Source: Clusia tigrina (taxonomy: Eukaryota; Arthropoda; Insecta; Diptera; Clusiidae). Taken from it: DNA of 64,000 bases. How positions within the stretch are numbered: the stretch's first letter is position 1; each line of letters starts with the position of its first letter. A model generated the notes under the pieces. That model was not told the DNA's origin. It ran no database searches and saw only the letters and a list, made by a program, of their open reading frames with translations. The position numbers and the translations under genes were made by a program. The stretch covers positions 93,811,676-93,875,675 of the forward strand of contig OV050031.1 in NCBI GenBank assembly GCA_920105625.2, written 5' to 3'. This document shows, piece by piece, positions 49,971-62,460 of the stretch.

Positions 49971-51050
49971 CTTAAGTCCTAAATCAAACACTGATAAAAC
50001 TTCAAATGGCCCTCAATTCTATACGGTAGGTCCTACTCCTATCAAAGTTTGCAACATACAAATGCTTGTAGCTTTTCACTGGAGCGTCATAAAACCTTGA
50101 AATGAACAATAAAGTACTCGAGCCGCTTGTCAATTTAAGCTATCGCTCAAAGCTATGCTACCCTTGAATCCCAAATCAAACACTGATAAAACTTCAAATG
50201 GCCCTAAATTCAATACGGTACGTCCTACATCTATCAAAGTTTGCAACATATAAATGCTTGTAACTTTTCACTGGAGCGTCATAAAACCTTGAAATTTTGT
50301 ATCAATAAAGTACTCGAGTCTCTTGTCAATTTAAGCTATCGTTCAAAGCTATGCTACCCTTAAGTCCCAAATCAAACACTGATAAAACTTCAAATGGCCC
50401 TAACTTCTATACGATACGTCCTACACCTAACAAAGTTTGCAACATACAAATGCTTGTAACTTTTTACTGGAGCGTCCTAAAACCTTGAAATTTTGTAACA
50501 ATAAAGTAATCGAGCCTCTTGTCAATTTAAGCTATCGCTCAAAGCTATGCTACCCTTAAGTCCCAAATCAAACACTGATAAAACTTCAAATGGCACTAAA
50601 TTCTATACGGTACGTCCTACACCTATCAAACTTTGCAACATACAAATGCTTGTAACTTTTCACTGGAGCGTCATAAAACCTTGAAATTTTGTAACAATAA
50701 AGTACACGAGCCTCTTGTCAATTTAAGCTATCGCTCAAAGCTATGCTACCCTTGAGTCCCAAATCAATCACTGATAAAACTTCAAATGGCCCTAACTTCT
50801 ATACGGTACGTCCTACACCTATCAAAGTTTGCAACATATAAATGCTTCTAACTTTTTACTGGAGCGTCATAAAACCTTGAAATTTTGTAACAATAAAGTA
50901 CTCGAGCCTCTTGTCAATTTAAGCTATTGCTCAAAGCTATGCTACCCTTGAGTCCCGAATTAAACACTGATAAAACTTCAAATGGCCCTAACTTCTATGC
51001 GGTACGTCCTGCACCTATCAAAGTTTGCAACATACAAATGCTTGTAACTT
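49080..51050 (+). repeat. Second copy of the 44.78-46.75 kb block
   Basis: Same series as 44,780-46,750 at offset 4,302, including the shortened ccttgaaatgaacaat monomer at about 50,098 and the ctatgcggtacgtcctgc monomer at about 50,997. Differences seen include gaattaaac near 50,957 against aatcaaac near 46,655, and caatttaagctatcgc near 49,549 against caattgaagctatcggtc near 45,247. Confidence 0.84.
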
Positions 51051-53000
51051 TTTACTGGTGCGTCATAAAACCTTGAAATTTTGTAACAATAAAGCACTCG
51101 TGCCTCTTGTCAATTTAAGCTATCGCTCAAAGCTATGCTACCCTTAAGTCCCAAATCAAACACTGCTAAAACTTCAAATGGCCCTAACTTTTATACGGTA
51201 CGTCCTACATCTATCAAAGTTTGCAACATACAAATGCTTGTAACTTTTCACTGGAGCGTCATAAAACCTTGAAATTTTGTAACAATAAAGTACTCGAGCC
51301 TCTTGTCAATTTAAGCTATTGCTCAAAGCTATGCTACCCTTGAGTCCCAAATCAAACACTGATAAAACTTCAAATGGCCCTTACTTCTATACGGTACGTC
51401 CTACACCTATCAAAGTTTGCAACATACAAATGCTTGTAACTTTTTATTGGAGCGTCATAAAACCTTGAAATTTTGTAACAATAAAGTACTCGAGCCTCTT
51501 GTCAATTTAAGCTATTGCTCAAAGCTATGCTACCCTTGAATGCCAAATCAAACACTGGTAAAACTTCAAATGGCCCTAACTTTTATACGGTACGTCCTAC
51601 ACCTATCAAAGTTTGCAACATACAAATGCTTGTAACTTTTCACTGGAGCGTCATAAAACCTTGAAATTTTGTAACAATAAAGTACTCGAGCCTCTTGTCA
51701 ATTTAAGCTATCGCTCAAAGCTATGCTACCCTTGAATCCCAAATAAAACACTGATGAAACTTCAAATGGCCCTAACTTTTATACGGTACGTCCTACACCT
51801 ATCAAAGTTTGCAACATACAAATGCTTGTAACTTTTTACTGGAGCGTCATAAAACCTTGAAATTTTGTAACAATAAAGTACTCGAGCCTCTTGTCAATTT
51901 AAGCTATCGCTCGAAGCTATGCTACCCTTAAGTCCCAAATCAAACACTGATAAAACTTCAAATGGCCCTAACTTCTATACGGTACGTCCTACACCTATCA
52001 AAGTTTGCAACATACAAATGCTTGTAACTTTTTACTGGAGCGTCAAAAACCTTGAAATTTTGTAACAATAAAGTACTCGAGCCTCTTGTCAATTTAAGCT
52101 ATCGCTCAAAGCTATGCTACCTTTGAGTCCCAAATCAAACACTGATAAAACTTCAAATGGTACTAACTTCTATACGGTACGTCCTACACCTATCAAAGTT
52201 TGCAACATATAAATGCTTGTAACTTTTCACTGGAGCGTCATAAAACCTTGAAATTTTGTAACAATAAAGTGCTCGAGCCTCTTGTCAATTTAAGCTATCG
52301 CTCAAAGCTATGCTACCCTTAAGTCCCAAATAAAATACTGATAAAACTTCAAATGGCCCTAACTTCTATACGGTACGTCCTACATCTATCAAAGTTTGCA
52401 ACATACAAATGCTTGTAACTTTTTATTGGAGCGTCATAAAACCTTGAAATTTTGTAACAATAAAGTACTCGAGCCGCTTGTCAATTTAAGATATCGCTCA
52501 AAGCTATGCTACCCTTGAATCCCAAATAAAACACTGATAAAACTTCAAATGGCCCTAACTTCTATACGGTACGTCCTACACCTATCAATGTTTGCAACAT
52601 ACAAATGCTTGTAACTTTTTACTGGAGCGTCATAAAACCTTGAAATTTTGTAACAATAAAGTACTCGAGCCTCTTGTCAATTTAAGCTATCGCTCGAAGC
52701 TATGCTACCCTTAAGTCCCAAATCAAACACTGATAAAACTTCAAATGGCCCTAACTTCTATACGGTACGTCCTACACCTATCAAAGTTTGCAACATACAA
52801 ATGCTTGTAACTTTTTACTGGAGCGTCAAAAACCTTGAAATTTTGTAACAATAAAGTACTCGAGCCTCTTGTCAATTTAAGCTATCGCTCAAAGCTATGC
52901 TACCTTTGAGTCCCAAATCAAACACTGATAAAACTTCAAATGGTACTAACTTCTATACGGTACGTCCTACACCTATCAAAGTTTGCAACATACAAATGCT
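51050..53000 (+). repeat. Mixed monomers with a short 4-monomer-spaced duplication
   Basis: Monomers with actcgtgcc, actgctaaaac and cttttatacgg (51.05-51.8 kb) resemble those at 59.1, 61.1 and 62.5 kb. About two monomers at 51,810-52,200 (cgctcgaagc at 51,908, the one-base-shorter cgtcaaaaacc at 52,041, ggtactaac) recur at 52,590-52,990, 783 bp on, that is 4 monomers minus the deleted base. No other element is present. Confidence 0.75.
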
Positions 53001-53510
53001 TGTAACTTTTTACTGGAGCGTTATAAAACCCTGAAATTTTGTAACAATAAAGTACTCGAGCCTCTTGTCAATTTAAGCTATCGCCCAAAGCTATGATACC
53101 CTTAAGTCCCGAATCAAACACTGATAAAACTTCAAATGGCCCTAACTTCTATACGGTACGTCCTACACCTATCAAAGTTTGCAACATATAAATGCTTGTA
53201 ACTTTTTACTGGAGCGTCATAAAACCATGAAATTTTGTAACAATAAAGCACTCGAGTCTCTTGTCAATTTAAGCTATCGCTCAAAGCTATGCTACCCTTG
53301 AGTCCCAAATCAAACACTGATAAAACTTCAAATGGCCCTAACTTCTATACAGTATGTCTTACACCTATCAAAGTTTGCAACATACAAATGCTTGTAACTT
53401 TTTACTGGAGCGTTATAAAACCCTGAAATTTTGTAACAATAAAGTACTCGAGCCTCTTGTCAATTTAAGCTATCGCCCAAAGCTATGATACCCTTAAGTT
53501 CCGAATCAAA
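53000..53510 (+). repeat. 2-monomer tandem duplication (392 bp)
   Basis: The pair of words gttataaaaccctg and cgcccaaagctatgatac occurs at 53,020-53,100 and again 392 bp later (ttataaaacc at 53,021 and 53,413). The same monomer type, with gctttataaaaccctg, is found once in each of the blocks at 41.09 and 46.97 kb, so it was dispersed and then duplicated locally. Confidence 0.8.
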
Positions 53511-55350
53511 CACTGATAAAACTTCAAATGGCCCTAGCTTCTATACGGTACGTCCTACACCTATCAAAGTTTGCAACATACAAATGCTTGTAACTTTTTA
53601 TTGGAGCGTCATAAAACCTTGAAATTTTGTAACAATAAAGTACTCGAGCCTCTTGTCAATTTAAGCTATTGCTCAAAGCTACGCTAACCTTGAATGCCAA
53701 ATCAAACACTGATAAAACTTCAAATGGCCCTAACTTTTATACGGTACGTCCTACATCTATCAAAGATTGCAACATACAAATGCTTGTAACTTTTCACTGG
53801 AGCGTCATAAAACCTTGAAATTTTGTAACAATAAAGTACTCGAGCCTCTTGTCAATTTAAGCTATCGCTCAAAGCTATGCTACCCCTGAATCCCAAATAA
53901 AACACTGATGAAACTTCAAATGGCCCTAACTTCTATACGGTACGTCCTACACCTATCAAAGTTTGCAACATACAAATGCTTGTAACTTTTTACTGGAGTG
54001 TCATAAAACCTTGAAATTTTGTAACAATAAAGTACTCGAGCCTCTTGTCAATTTAAGCTATCGCTCAAAGCTATGCTACCCTTAAGTCCCAAATCAAACA
54101 CTGATAAAACTTCAAATGGCCCTAACTTCTATAAGGTACGTCCTACACCTATCAAAGTTTGCAACATATAAATGCTTGTAACTTTTCACTGGAGCGTCAT
54201 AAAACCTTGAAATTTTGTATCAATAAAGTACTCGAGACTCTTGTCAATTTAAGCTATCGTTCAAAGCTATGCTACCCTTAAGTCCCAAATCAAACACTGA
54301 TAAACCTTCAAATGGCCCTAACTTCTATATGGTACGTCCTACACCTAACAAAGTTTGCAACATACAAATGCTTGTAACTTTTTATTGGAGCGTCATAAAA
54401 CCTTGAAATTTTGTAACAATAAAGTAATCGAGCCTCTTGTCAATTTAAGCTATCGCTCAAAGCTATGCTACCCTTAAGTCCGGAATCAAACACTGATAAA
54501 ACTTCAAATTTCCCTAACTTCTATACGGTACGTCCTACACCTATCAAAGTTTGCAACATACAAACATACAAATGCTTGTAACTTTTTACTGGAGCGTCCT
54601 AAAACCTTGAAATTTTGTAACAATAAAGTACTCGAGCCTCTTGTCAATTTTAGCTATCGCTCAAAGCTATGCTACCCTTAAGTCCCAAATCAAACACTGA
54701 TAAAACTTCAAATGGCCCTAAATTGTATACGGTACGTCCTACACCTATCAAACTTTGCAACATACAAATGCTTGTAACTTTTCACTGGAGCGTCATAAAA
54801 CCTTGAAATTTTGTAACAATAAAGTACTCGAGCCTCTTGTCAATTTAAGCTATCGCTCAAAGCTATGCTACCCTTGAGTCCCAAATCAATCACTGATAAA
54901 ACTTCAAATGGCCCTAACTTCTATACGGTACGTCCTACACCTATTAAAGTTTGCAACATATAAATGCTTGTAACTTTTTACTGGAGCGTCATAAAACCTT
55001 GAAATTTTGTAACAATAAAGTACTCGAGCCTCTTGTCAATTTAAGCTATTGCTCAAAGCTATGATACCCTTGAGTCCCGAATTAAACACTGATAAAACTT
55101 CAAATGGCCCTAACTTCTATACGGTACGTCCTGCACCTATCAAAGTTTGCAACATACAAATGCTTGTAACTTTTTACTGGAGCGTCATAAAACCTTGAAA
55201 TTTTGTAACAATAAAGCACTCGAGCCTCTTGTCAATTTAAGCTATCGCTCAAAGCTATGCTACCCTTAAGTCCCAAATCAAACACTGATAAAACTTCAAA
55301 TGGCCCTAACTTCTATTCGGTACGTCCTACACCTATCAAAGTTTGCAACA
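53510..55350 (+). repeat. Mixed monomers resembling 46.0-46.6 and 50.2-50.9 kb
   Basis: Types in order include gaatgccaaatc, gtatcaataaag with a tctcttg or actcttg box, cctaacaaag with aaagtaatcg, caaatttccc, caattttagc, caaactttgc, caatcactg, ctattaaag and gaattaaac. This order partly follows the blocks near 46 and 50 kb and partly the 11-mer at 24.8-27.5 kb. It is ordinary satellite apart from the 8-bp duplication at 54,557. Confidence 0.7.
54557..54572 (+). repeat. 8-bp internal tandem duplication in one monomer
   Basis: The word catacaaa appears twice in a row (54,557-54,564 and 54,565-54,572), giving gcaacatacaaacatacaaatg in place of gcaacatacaaatg, and a 204-bp monomer. I found it only once. 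It looks like a recent replication slippage that has not spread. Confidence 0.93.
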
Positions 55351-56612
55351 TACAAATGCTTGTAACTTTTCACTGGAGCGTCATAAAACCTTGAAATTTT
55401 GTAACAATAAAGTACTCGAGCCTCTTGTCAATTTAAGCTATTGCTCAAAGCTATGCTACCCTTGAGTCCCAAATCAAACACTGATAAAACTTCAAATGGC
55501 CCTAACTTCTATACGGTACGTCCTACACCTATCAAAGTTTGCAACCTACAAATGCTTGTAACTTTTTATTGGAGCGTCATAAAACCTTGAAATTTTGTAA
55601 CAATAAAGTACTGGAGCCTCTTGTTAATTTAAGCTATTGCTCAAAGCTATGCTACCCTTGAATGCCAAATCAAACACTGATAAAACTTCAAATGGCCCTA
55701 ACTTCTATACGGTATGTCCTACACCTATCAAAGTTTGCAACATATAAATGCTTGTAACTTTTTATTGGAGCGTCATAAAACCTTGAAATTTTGTAACAAT
55801 AAAGTACTCGAGCCTCTTGTCAATTGAAGCTATCGGTCAAAGCTATGCTACCCTTGAATCCCAAATCAATCACTGATAAAACTTCAAATGGCCCTAACTT
55901 CTATACGGTGCGTCCTACACCTATCAAAGTTTGCAACATACAAATGCTTGTAACTTTTCACTGGAGCGTCATAAAACCTTGAAATTTTGTAACAATAAAG
56001 TACTCGAGCCGCTTGTCAATTTAAGCTATCGCTCAAAGCTATGCTACCCTTAAGTCCCAAATCAATCACTGATAAAACTTCAAATGGCCCTAACTTCTAT
56101 ACGGTTCGTGCTACACCTATCAAAGTTTGCAACATACAAATGCTTGTAACTTTTTACTGGAGCGTCATCAAACCTTGAAATTTTGTAACAATAAAGTACT
56201 CGAGCCTCTTGTCAATTTAAGCTATCGCTCAAAGCTATGCTACCCTTGAGTCCCAAATCAAACACTGATAAAACTTCAAATGGCCCTAATTTCTGTACGG
56301 TACGTCCTACACCTATCAAAGGTTGCAACATATATATGCTTGTAACTTTTTACTGGAGCGTCATAAAACCATGAAATTTTGTAACAATAAAGCACTCGAG
56401 CCTCTTGTCAATTTAAGCTATCGCTCAAAGCTATGCTACCCTTGAGTCCCAAATCAAACACTGATAAAACTTCAAATGGCCCTAACTTCTATACGGTACG
56501 TCCTACACCTATTAATGTTTGCAACATAAAAATGCTTGTAACTTTTTACTGGAGCGTAATAAAACCTTGAAATTTTGTAACAATAAAGTACTCGCGCCTC
56601 TTGTCAATTTAA
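55350..56612 (+). repeat. 1.25-kb block, copy 1 of a pair 37 monomers apart
   Basis: Rare words gtactggagcc with cttgttaattt (55,611), cggtgcgtcc (about 55,908), gcgtcatcaaacc, aaaggttgcaacatatatatg (56,319) and cctattaatgtttgcaacataaa recur at 62,863, 63,160, and so on, exactly 7,252 bp (37 x 196) away. The two copies differ at few positions until about 56,613/63,865 (ctatcgctc against ctattgctc). Confidence 0.88.
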
Positions 56613-58980
56613 GCTATCGCTCAAAGCTATGCTACCCTTGAGTCCCAAATCAAACACTGATAAAACTTCAAATGGCCCTAAATTCTATACGGTACGTCCT
56701 ATACCTATCAAAGTTTGCAACATATAAATGCTTGTAACTTTTCACTGGAGCGTCATAAAACCTTGAAATTTTGTAACAATAAAGCACTCGAGCCTCTTGT
56801 CAATTTAAGCTATCGCTGAAAGCTATGCTACCCTTGAATCCCAAATCAAACACTGATAAAACTTCAAATGGCCCTAAATTCAATACGGTACGTCCTACAC
56901 CTATCAAAGTTTGCAACATATAAATGCTTGTAACTTTTCACTGGAGCGTCATAAAACCTTGAAATTTTGTATTAATAAAGTACTCGAGTCTCTTGTCAAT
57001 TTAAGCTATCGTTCAAAGCTATGCTACCCTTAAGTCCCAAATCAAACACTGATAAAACTTCAAATGGCCCTAACTTCTATACGGTACGTCCTACACCTAT
57101 CAAAGTTTGCAACATACAAATGCTTGTAACTTTTTACTGGAGCGTCATAAAACCTTGAAATTTTGTAACAATAAAGTACTCGAGCCTCTTGTCAATTTTA
57201 GCTATCGCTCAAAGCTATGCTATCCTTAAGTCCCAAATCAAACACTGATAAAACTTCAAATGGCCCTAAATTCTATACGGTACGTCCTACACCTATCAAA
57301 CTTTGCAACATACAAATGCTTGTAACTTTTCACTGGAGCGTCATAAAACCTTGAAATTTTGTAACAATAAAGTACTCGAGCCTCTTGTCAATTTAAGCTA
57401 TCGCTCAAAGCTATGCTACCCTTGAGTCCCAAATCAATCACTGAAAAAACTTCAAATGGCCCTAACTTCTATACGGTACGTCCTACACCTATTAAAGTTT
57501 GCAACATATAAATGCTTGTAACTTTTTACTGGAGCGTCATAAAACCTTGAAATTTTGTAACAATAAAGTACTCGAGCCTCTTGTCAATTTAAGCTATTGC
57601 TCAAAGCTATGCTACCCTTGAGTCCCGAATTCAACACTGATAAAACTTCAAATGGCCCTAACTTCTATACGGTACGTCTTGCACCTATCAAAGTTTGCAA
57701 CATACAAATGCTTGTAACTTTTTACTGGAGCGTCATAAAACCTTGAAATTTTGTAACAATAAAGCACTCGACCCTCTTGTCAATTTAAGCTATCGTTCAA
57801 AGCTATGCTACCCTTAAGTCCCAAATCAAACACTGATAAAACTTCAAATGGCCCTAACTTCTATACGGTACGTCCTACACCTATCCAAGTTTGCAACATA
57901 CAAATGCTTGTAACTTTTCACTAGAGCGTCATAAAACCTTGAAATTTTGTAACAATAAAGTACTCGAGCCGCTTGTCAATTTAAGCTATCGCTCAAAGCT
58001 ATGCTACCCTTAAGTCCCAAATCAATCACTGATAAAACTTCAAATGGCCCTAACTTCTATACGGTTCGTGCTACACCTATCAAAGTTTGCAACATACAAA
58101 TGCTTGTAACTTTTTACTGGAGCGTCATAAAACCTTGAAATTTTGTAACAATAAAGTACTCGAGCCTCTTGTCAATTTAAGCTATCGCTCAAAGCTATGC
58201 TACCCTTGAGTCCCAAATCAAACACTGATAAAACTTCAAATGGCCCTAATTTCTGTACGGTACGTCCTACACCTATCAAAGTTTGCAACATATAAATGCT
58301 TGTAACTTTTTACTGGAGCGTCATAAAACCATGAAATTTTGTAACAATAAAGCACTCGAGCCTCTTGTCAATTTAAGCTATCGCTCAAAGCTATGCTACC
58401 CTTGAGTCCCAAATCAAACACTGATAAAACTTCAAATGGCCCTAACTTCTATACAGTATGTCCTACACCTATCGAAGTTTGCAACATACAAATGCTTGTA
58501 ACTTTTTACTGGAGCGTCATAAAACCTTGAAATTTTGTAACAATAAAGTACTCGAGCCGCTTGTCAATTTAAGCTATCGCTCAAAGCTATGCTACCCTTA
58601 AGTCCTAAATCAAACACTGATAAAACTTCAAATGGCCCTAAATTCTATACGGTACGTCCTACACCTATCAAAGTTTGCAACATACAAATGCTTGTAGCTT
58701 TTCACTGGAGCGTCATAAAACCTTGAAATTTTGTAACAATAAAGTACTCGAGCCGCTTGTCAATTTAAGCTATCGCTCAAAGCTATGTTACCCTTGAATC
58801 CCAAATCAAACACTGATAAAACTTCAAATGGCCCTAAATTCAATACGGTACGTCCTACACCTATCAAAGTTTGCAACATATAAATGCTTGTAACTTTTCA
58901 CTGGAGCGTCATAAAACCTTGAAATTTTGTATCAATAAAGTACTCGAGCCTCTTGTCAATTTAAGCTATTGTTCAAAGCT
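56613..58980 (+). repeat. Mixed monomers, part shared with 20.8-21.2 and 60 kb
   Basis: The segment holds monomers with aattcaatacgg, gtattaataaag with gagtctctt (56,965), caattttagc, tgctatcc, caaactttgc, actgaaaaaac with ctattaaag (57,433) and gaattcaacac with gtcttgcacc. The gtattaataaag series recurs at 60,101 (offset 3,136, 16 monomers). The actgaaaaaac to gtcttgcacc run matches 20,941-21,190. From 57.97 kb it resembles 56.0-56.5 kb (cggttcgtgctac at about 58,062, then ctgtacgg and accatgaaatt). Confidence 0.72.
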
Positions 58981-61900
58981 ATGCTACCCTTGAATGCCAA
59001 ATCAAACACTGATAAAACTTCAAATGGCCCTAACTTCTATACGGTACGTCCTGCACCTATCAAAGTTTGCAACATACAAATGCTTGTAACTTTTTACTGG
59101 AGCGTCATAAAACCTTGAAATTTTGTAACAATAAAGCACTCGTGCCTCTTGTCAATTTAAGCTATCGCTCAAAGCTATGCTACCCTTAAGTCCCAAATCA
59201 AACACTGCTAAAACTTCAAATGCCCCTAACTTTTATACGGTACGTCCTACACCTATCAAAGTTTGCAACATACAAATGCTTGTAACTTTTCACTGGAGCG
59301 TCATAAAACCTTGAAATTTTGTAACAATAAAGTACTCGAGCCTCTTGTCAATTTAAGCTATTGCTCAAAGCCATGCTACCCTTGAGTCCCAAATCAAACA
59401 CTGATAAAACTTCAAATGGCCCTAACTTCTATACGGTACGTCCTACACCTATCAAAGTTTGCAACATACAAATGCTTGTAACTTTTTATTGGAGCGTCAT
59501 AAAACCTTGAAATTTTGTAACAATAAAGTACTCGAGCCTCTTGTCAATTTAAGCTATTGTTCAAAGCTATGCTACCCTTGAATGCCAAATCAAACACTGA
59601 TAAAACTTCAAATGGCCCTAACTTGTATACGGTACGTCCTACACCTATCAAAGTTTGCAACATATAAATGCTTGTAACTTTTTATTGGAGCGTCATAAAA
59701 CCTTGAAATTTTGTAACAATAAAGCACTCGAGCCTCTTGTCAATTTAAGCTATCGCTCAAAGCTATGCTACCCTTGAATCCCAAATAAAGCACTGATAAA
59801 ACTTCAAATGGCCCTAACTTCTATACGGTACGTCCTACACCTATCAAAGTTTGCAACATACAAATGCTTGTAACTATTTATTGGAGCGTCATAAAACCTT
59901 GAAATTTTGTAACAATAAAGTACTCGAGCCTCTTGTCAATTTAAGCTATTGTTCAAAGCTATGCTACCCTTGAATCCCAAATCAAACACTGATAAAACTT
60001 CAAATGGCCCTAAATTCAATACGGTACGTCCTACACCTATCAAAGTTTGCAACATATAAATGCTTGTAACTTTTCACTGGAGCGTCATAAAACCTTGAAA
60101 TTTTGTATTAATAAAGTACTCGAGTCTCTTGTCAATTTAAGCTATCGTTCAAAGCTATGCTACCCTTAAGTCCCAAATCAAACACTGATAAAACTTCAAA
60201 TGGCCCTAACTTCTATACGGTACGTCCTACACCTATCAAAGTTTGCAACATACAAATGCTTGTAACTTTTTACTGGAGCGTCCTAAAACCTTGAAATTTT
60301 GTAACAATAAAGTACTCGAGCCTCTTGTCAATTTTAGCTATCGCTCAAAGCTATGCTATCCTTAAGTCCCAAATCAAACACTGATAAAACTTCAAATGGC
60401 CCTAAATTCTATACGGTACGTCCTACACCTATCAAACTTTGCAACATACAAATGCTTGTAACTTTTCACTGGAGCGTCATAAAACCTTGAAATTTTGTAA
60501 CAATAAAGTACTCGAGCCTCTTGTCAATTTAAGCTATCGCTCAAAGCTATGCTACCCTTGAGTCCCAAATCAATCACTGAAAAAACTTCAAATGGCCCTA
60601 ACTTCTATACGGTACGTCCTACACCTATTAAAGTTTGCAACATATAAATGCTTGTAACTTTTTACTGGAGCGTCATAAAACCTTGAAATTTTGTAACAAT
60701 AAAGTACTCGAGCCTCTTGTCAATTTAAGCTATTGTTCAAAGCTATGCTACCCTTGAATGCCAAATCAAACACTGATAAAACTTCAAATGGCCCTAACTT
60801 GTATACGGTACGTCCTACACCTATCAAAGTTTGCAACATATAAATGCTTGTAACTTTTTATTGGAGCGTCATAAAACCTTGAAATTTTGTAACAATAAAG
60901 CACTCGAGCCTCTTGTCAATTTAAGCTATCGCTCAAAGCTATGCTACCCTTGAATCCCAAATAAAGCACTGATAAAACTTCAAATGGCCCTAACTTCTAT
61001 ACGGTACGTCCTACACCTATCAAAGTTTGCAACATACAAATGCTTGTAACTTTTTACTGGAGCGTCATAAAACCTTGAAATTTTGTAACAATAAAGCACT
61101 CGTGCCTCTTGTCAATTTAAGCTATCGCTCAAAGCTATGCTACCCTTAAGTCCCAAATCAAACACTGCTAAAACTTCAAATGGCCCTAACTTTTATACGG
61201 TACGTCCTACACCTATCAAAGTTTGCAACATACAAATGCTTGTAACTTTTCACTGGAGCGTCATAAAACCTTGAAATTTTGTAACAATAAAGTACTCGAG
61301 CCTCTTGTCAATTTAAGCTATTGCTCAAAGCTATGCTACCCTTGAGTCCCAAATCAAACACTGATAAAATTTCAAATGGCCCTAACTTCTATACGGTACG
61401 TCCTACACCTATCAAAGTTTGCAACATACAAATGCTTGTAACTTTTTATTGGAGCGTCATAAAACCTTGAAATTTTGTAACAATAAAGTACTCGAGCCTC
61501 TTGTCAATTTAAGCTATTGTTCAAAGCTATGCTACCCTTGAATGCCAAATCAAACACTGATAAAACTTCAAATGGCCCTAACTTGTATACGGTACGTCCT
61601 ACACCTATCAAAGTTTGCAACATATAAATGCTTGTAACTTTTTATTGGAGCGTCATAAAACCTTGAAATTTTGTAACAATAAAGCACTCGAGCCTCTTGT
61701 CAATTTAAGCTATCGCTCAAAGCTATGCTACCCTTGAATCCCAAATAAAGCACTGATAAAACTTCAAATGGCCCTAACTTCTATACGGTACGTCCTACAC
61801 CTATCAAAGTTTGCAACATACAAATGCTTGTAACTATTTATTGGAGCGTCATAAAACCTTGAAATTTTGTAACAATAAAGTACTCGAGCCTCTTGTCAAT

Positions 61901-62460
61901 TTAAGCTATTGTTCAAAGCTATGCTACCCTTGAATCCCAAATCAAACACTGATAAAACTTCAAATGGCCCTAAATTCAATACGGTACGTCCTACACCTAT
62001 CAAAGTTTGCAACATATAAATGCTTGTAACTTTTCACTGGAGCGTCATAAAACCTTGAAATTTTGTATTAATAAAGTACTCGAGTCTCTTGTCAATTTAA
62101 GCTATCGTTCAAAGCTATGCTACCCTTAAGTCCCAAATCAAACACTGATAAAACTTCAAATGGCCCTAACTTCTATACGGTACGTCCTACACCTATCAAA
62201 GTTTGCAACATACAAATGCTTGTAACTTTTTACTGGAGCGTCCTAAAACCTTGAAATTTTGTAACAATAAAGTACTCGAGCCTCTTGTCAATTTTAGCTA
62301 TCGCTCAAAGCTATGCTATCCTTAAGTCCCAAATCAAACACTGATAAAACTTCAAATGGCCCTAAATTCTATACGGTACGTCCTACACCTATCAAACTTT
62401 GCAACATACAAATGCTTGTAACTTTTCACTGGAGCGTCATAAAACCTTGAAATTTTGTAA
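58980..62460 (+). repeat. 10-monomer higher-order repeat (1,960 bp), two copies
   Basis: Markers actcgtgcc (about 59,140 and 61,100), actgctaaaac, cttttatacgg, gttcaaagc with gaatgccaaatc and acttgtatacgg, aaataaagcactg, taactatttattgg (59,871 and 61,831), gtattaataaag (60,101 and 62,061) and tgctatcc recur 1,960 bp apart. The match covers about 58,990-60,500 against 60,950-62,460; between these parts a shorter run near 60,720-60,950 repeats the gaatgcc/acttgtatacgg monomers once more. Confidence 0.86.
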
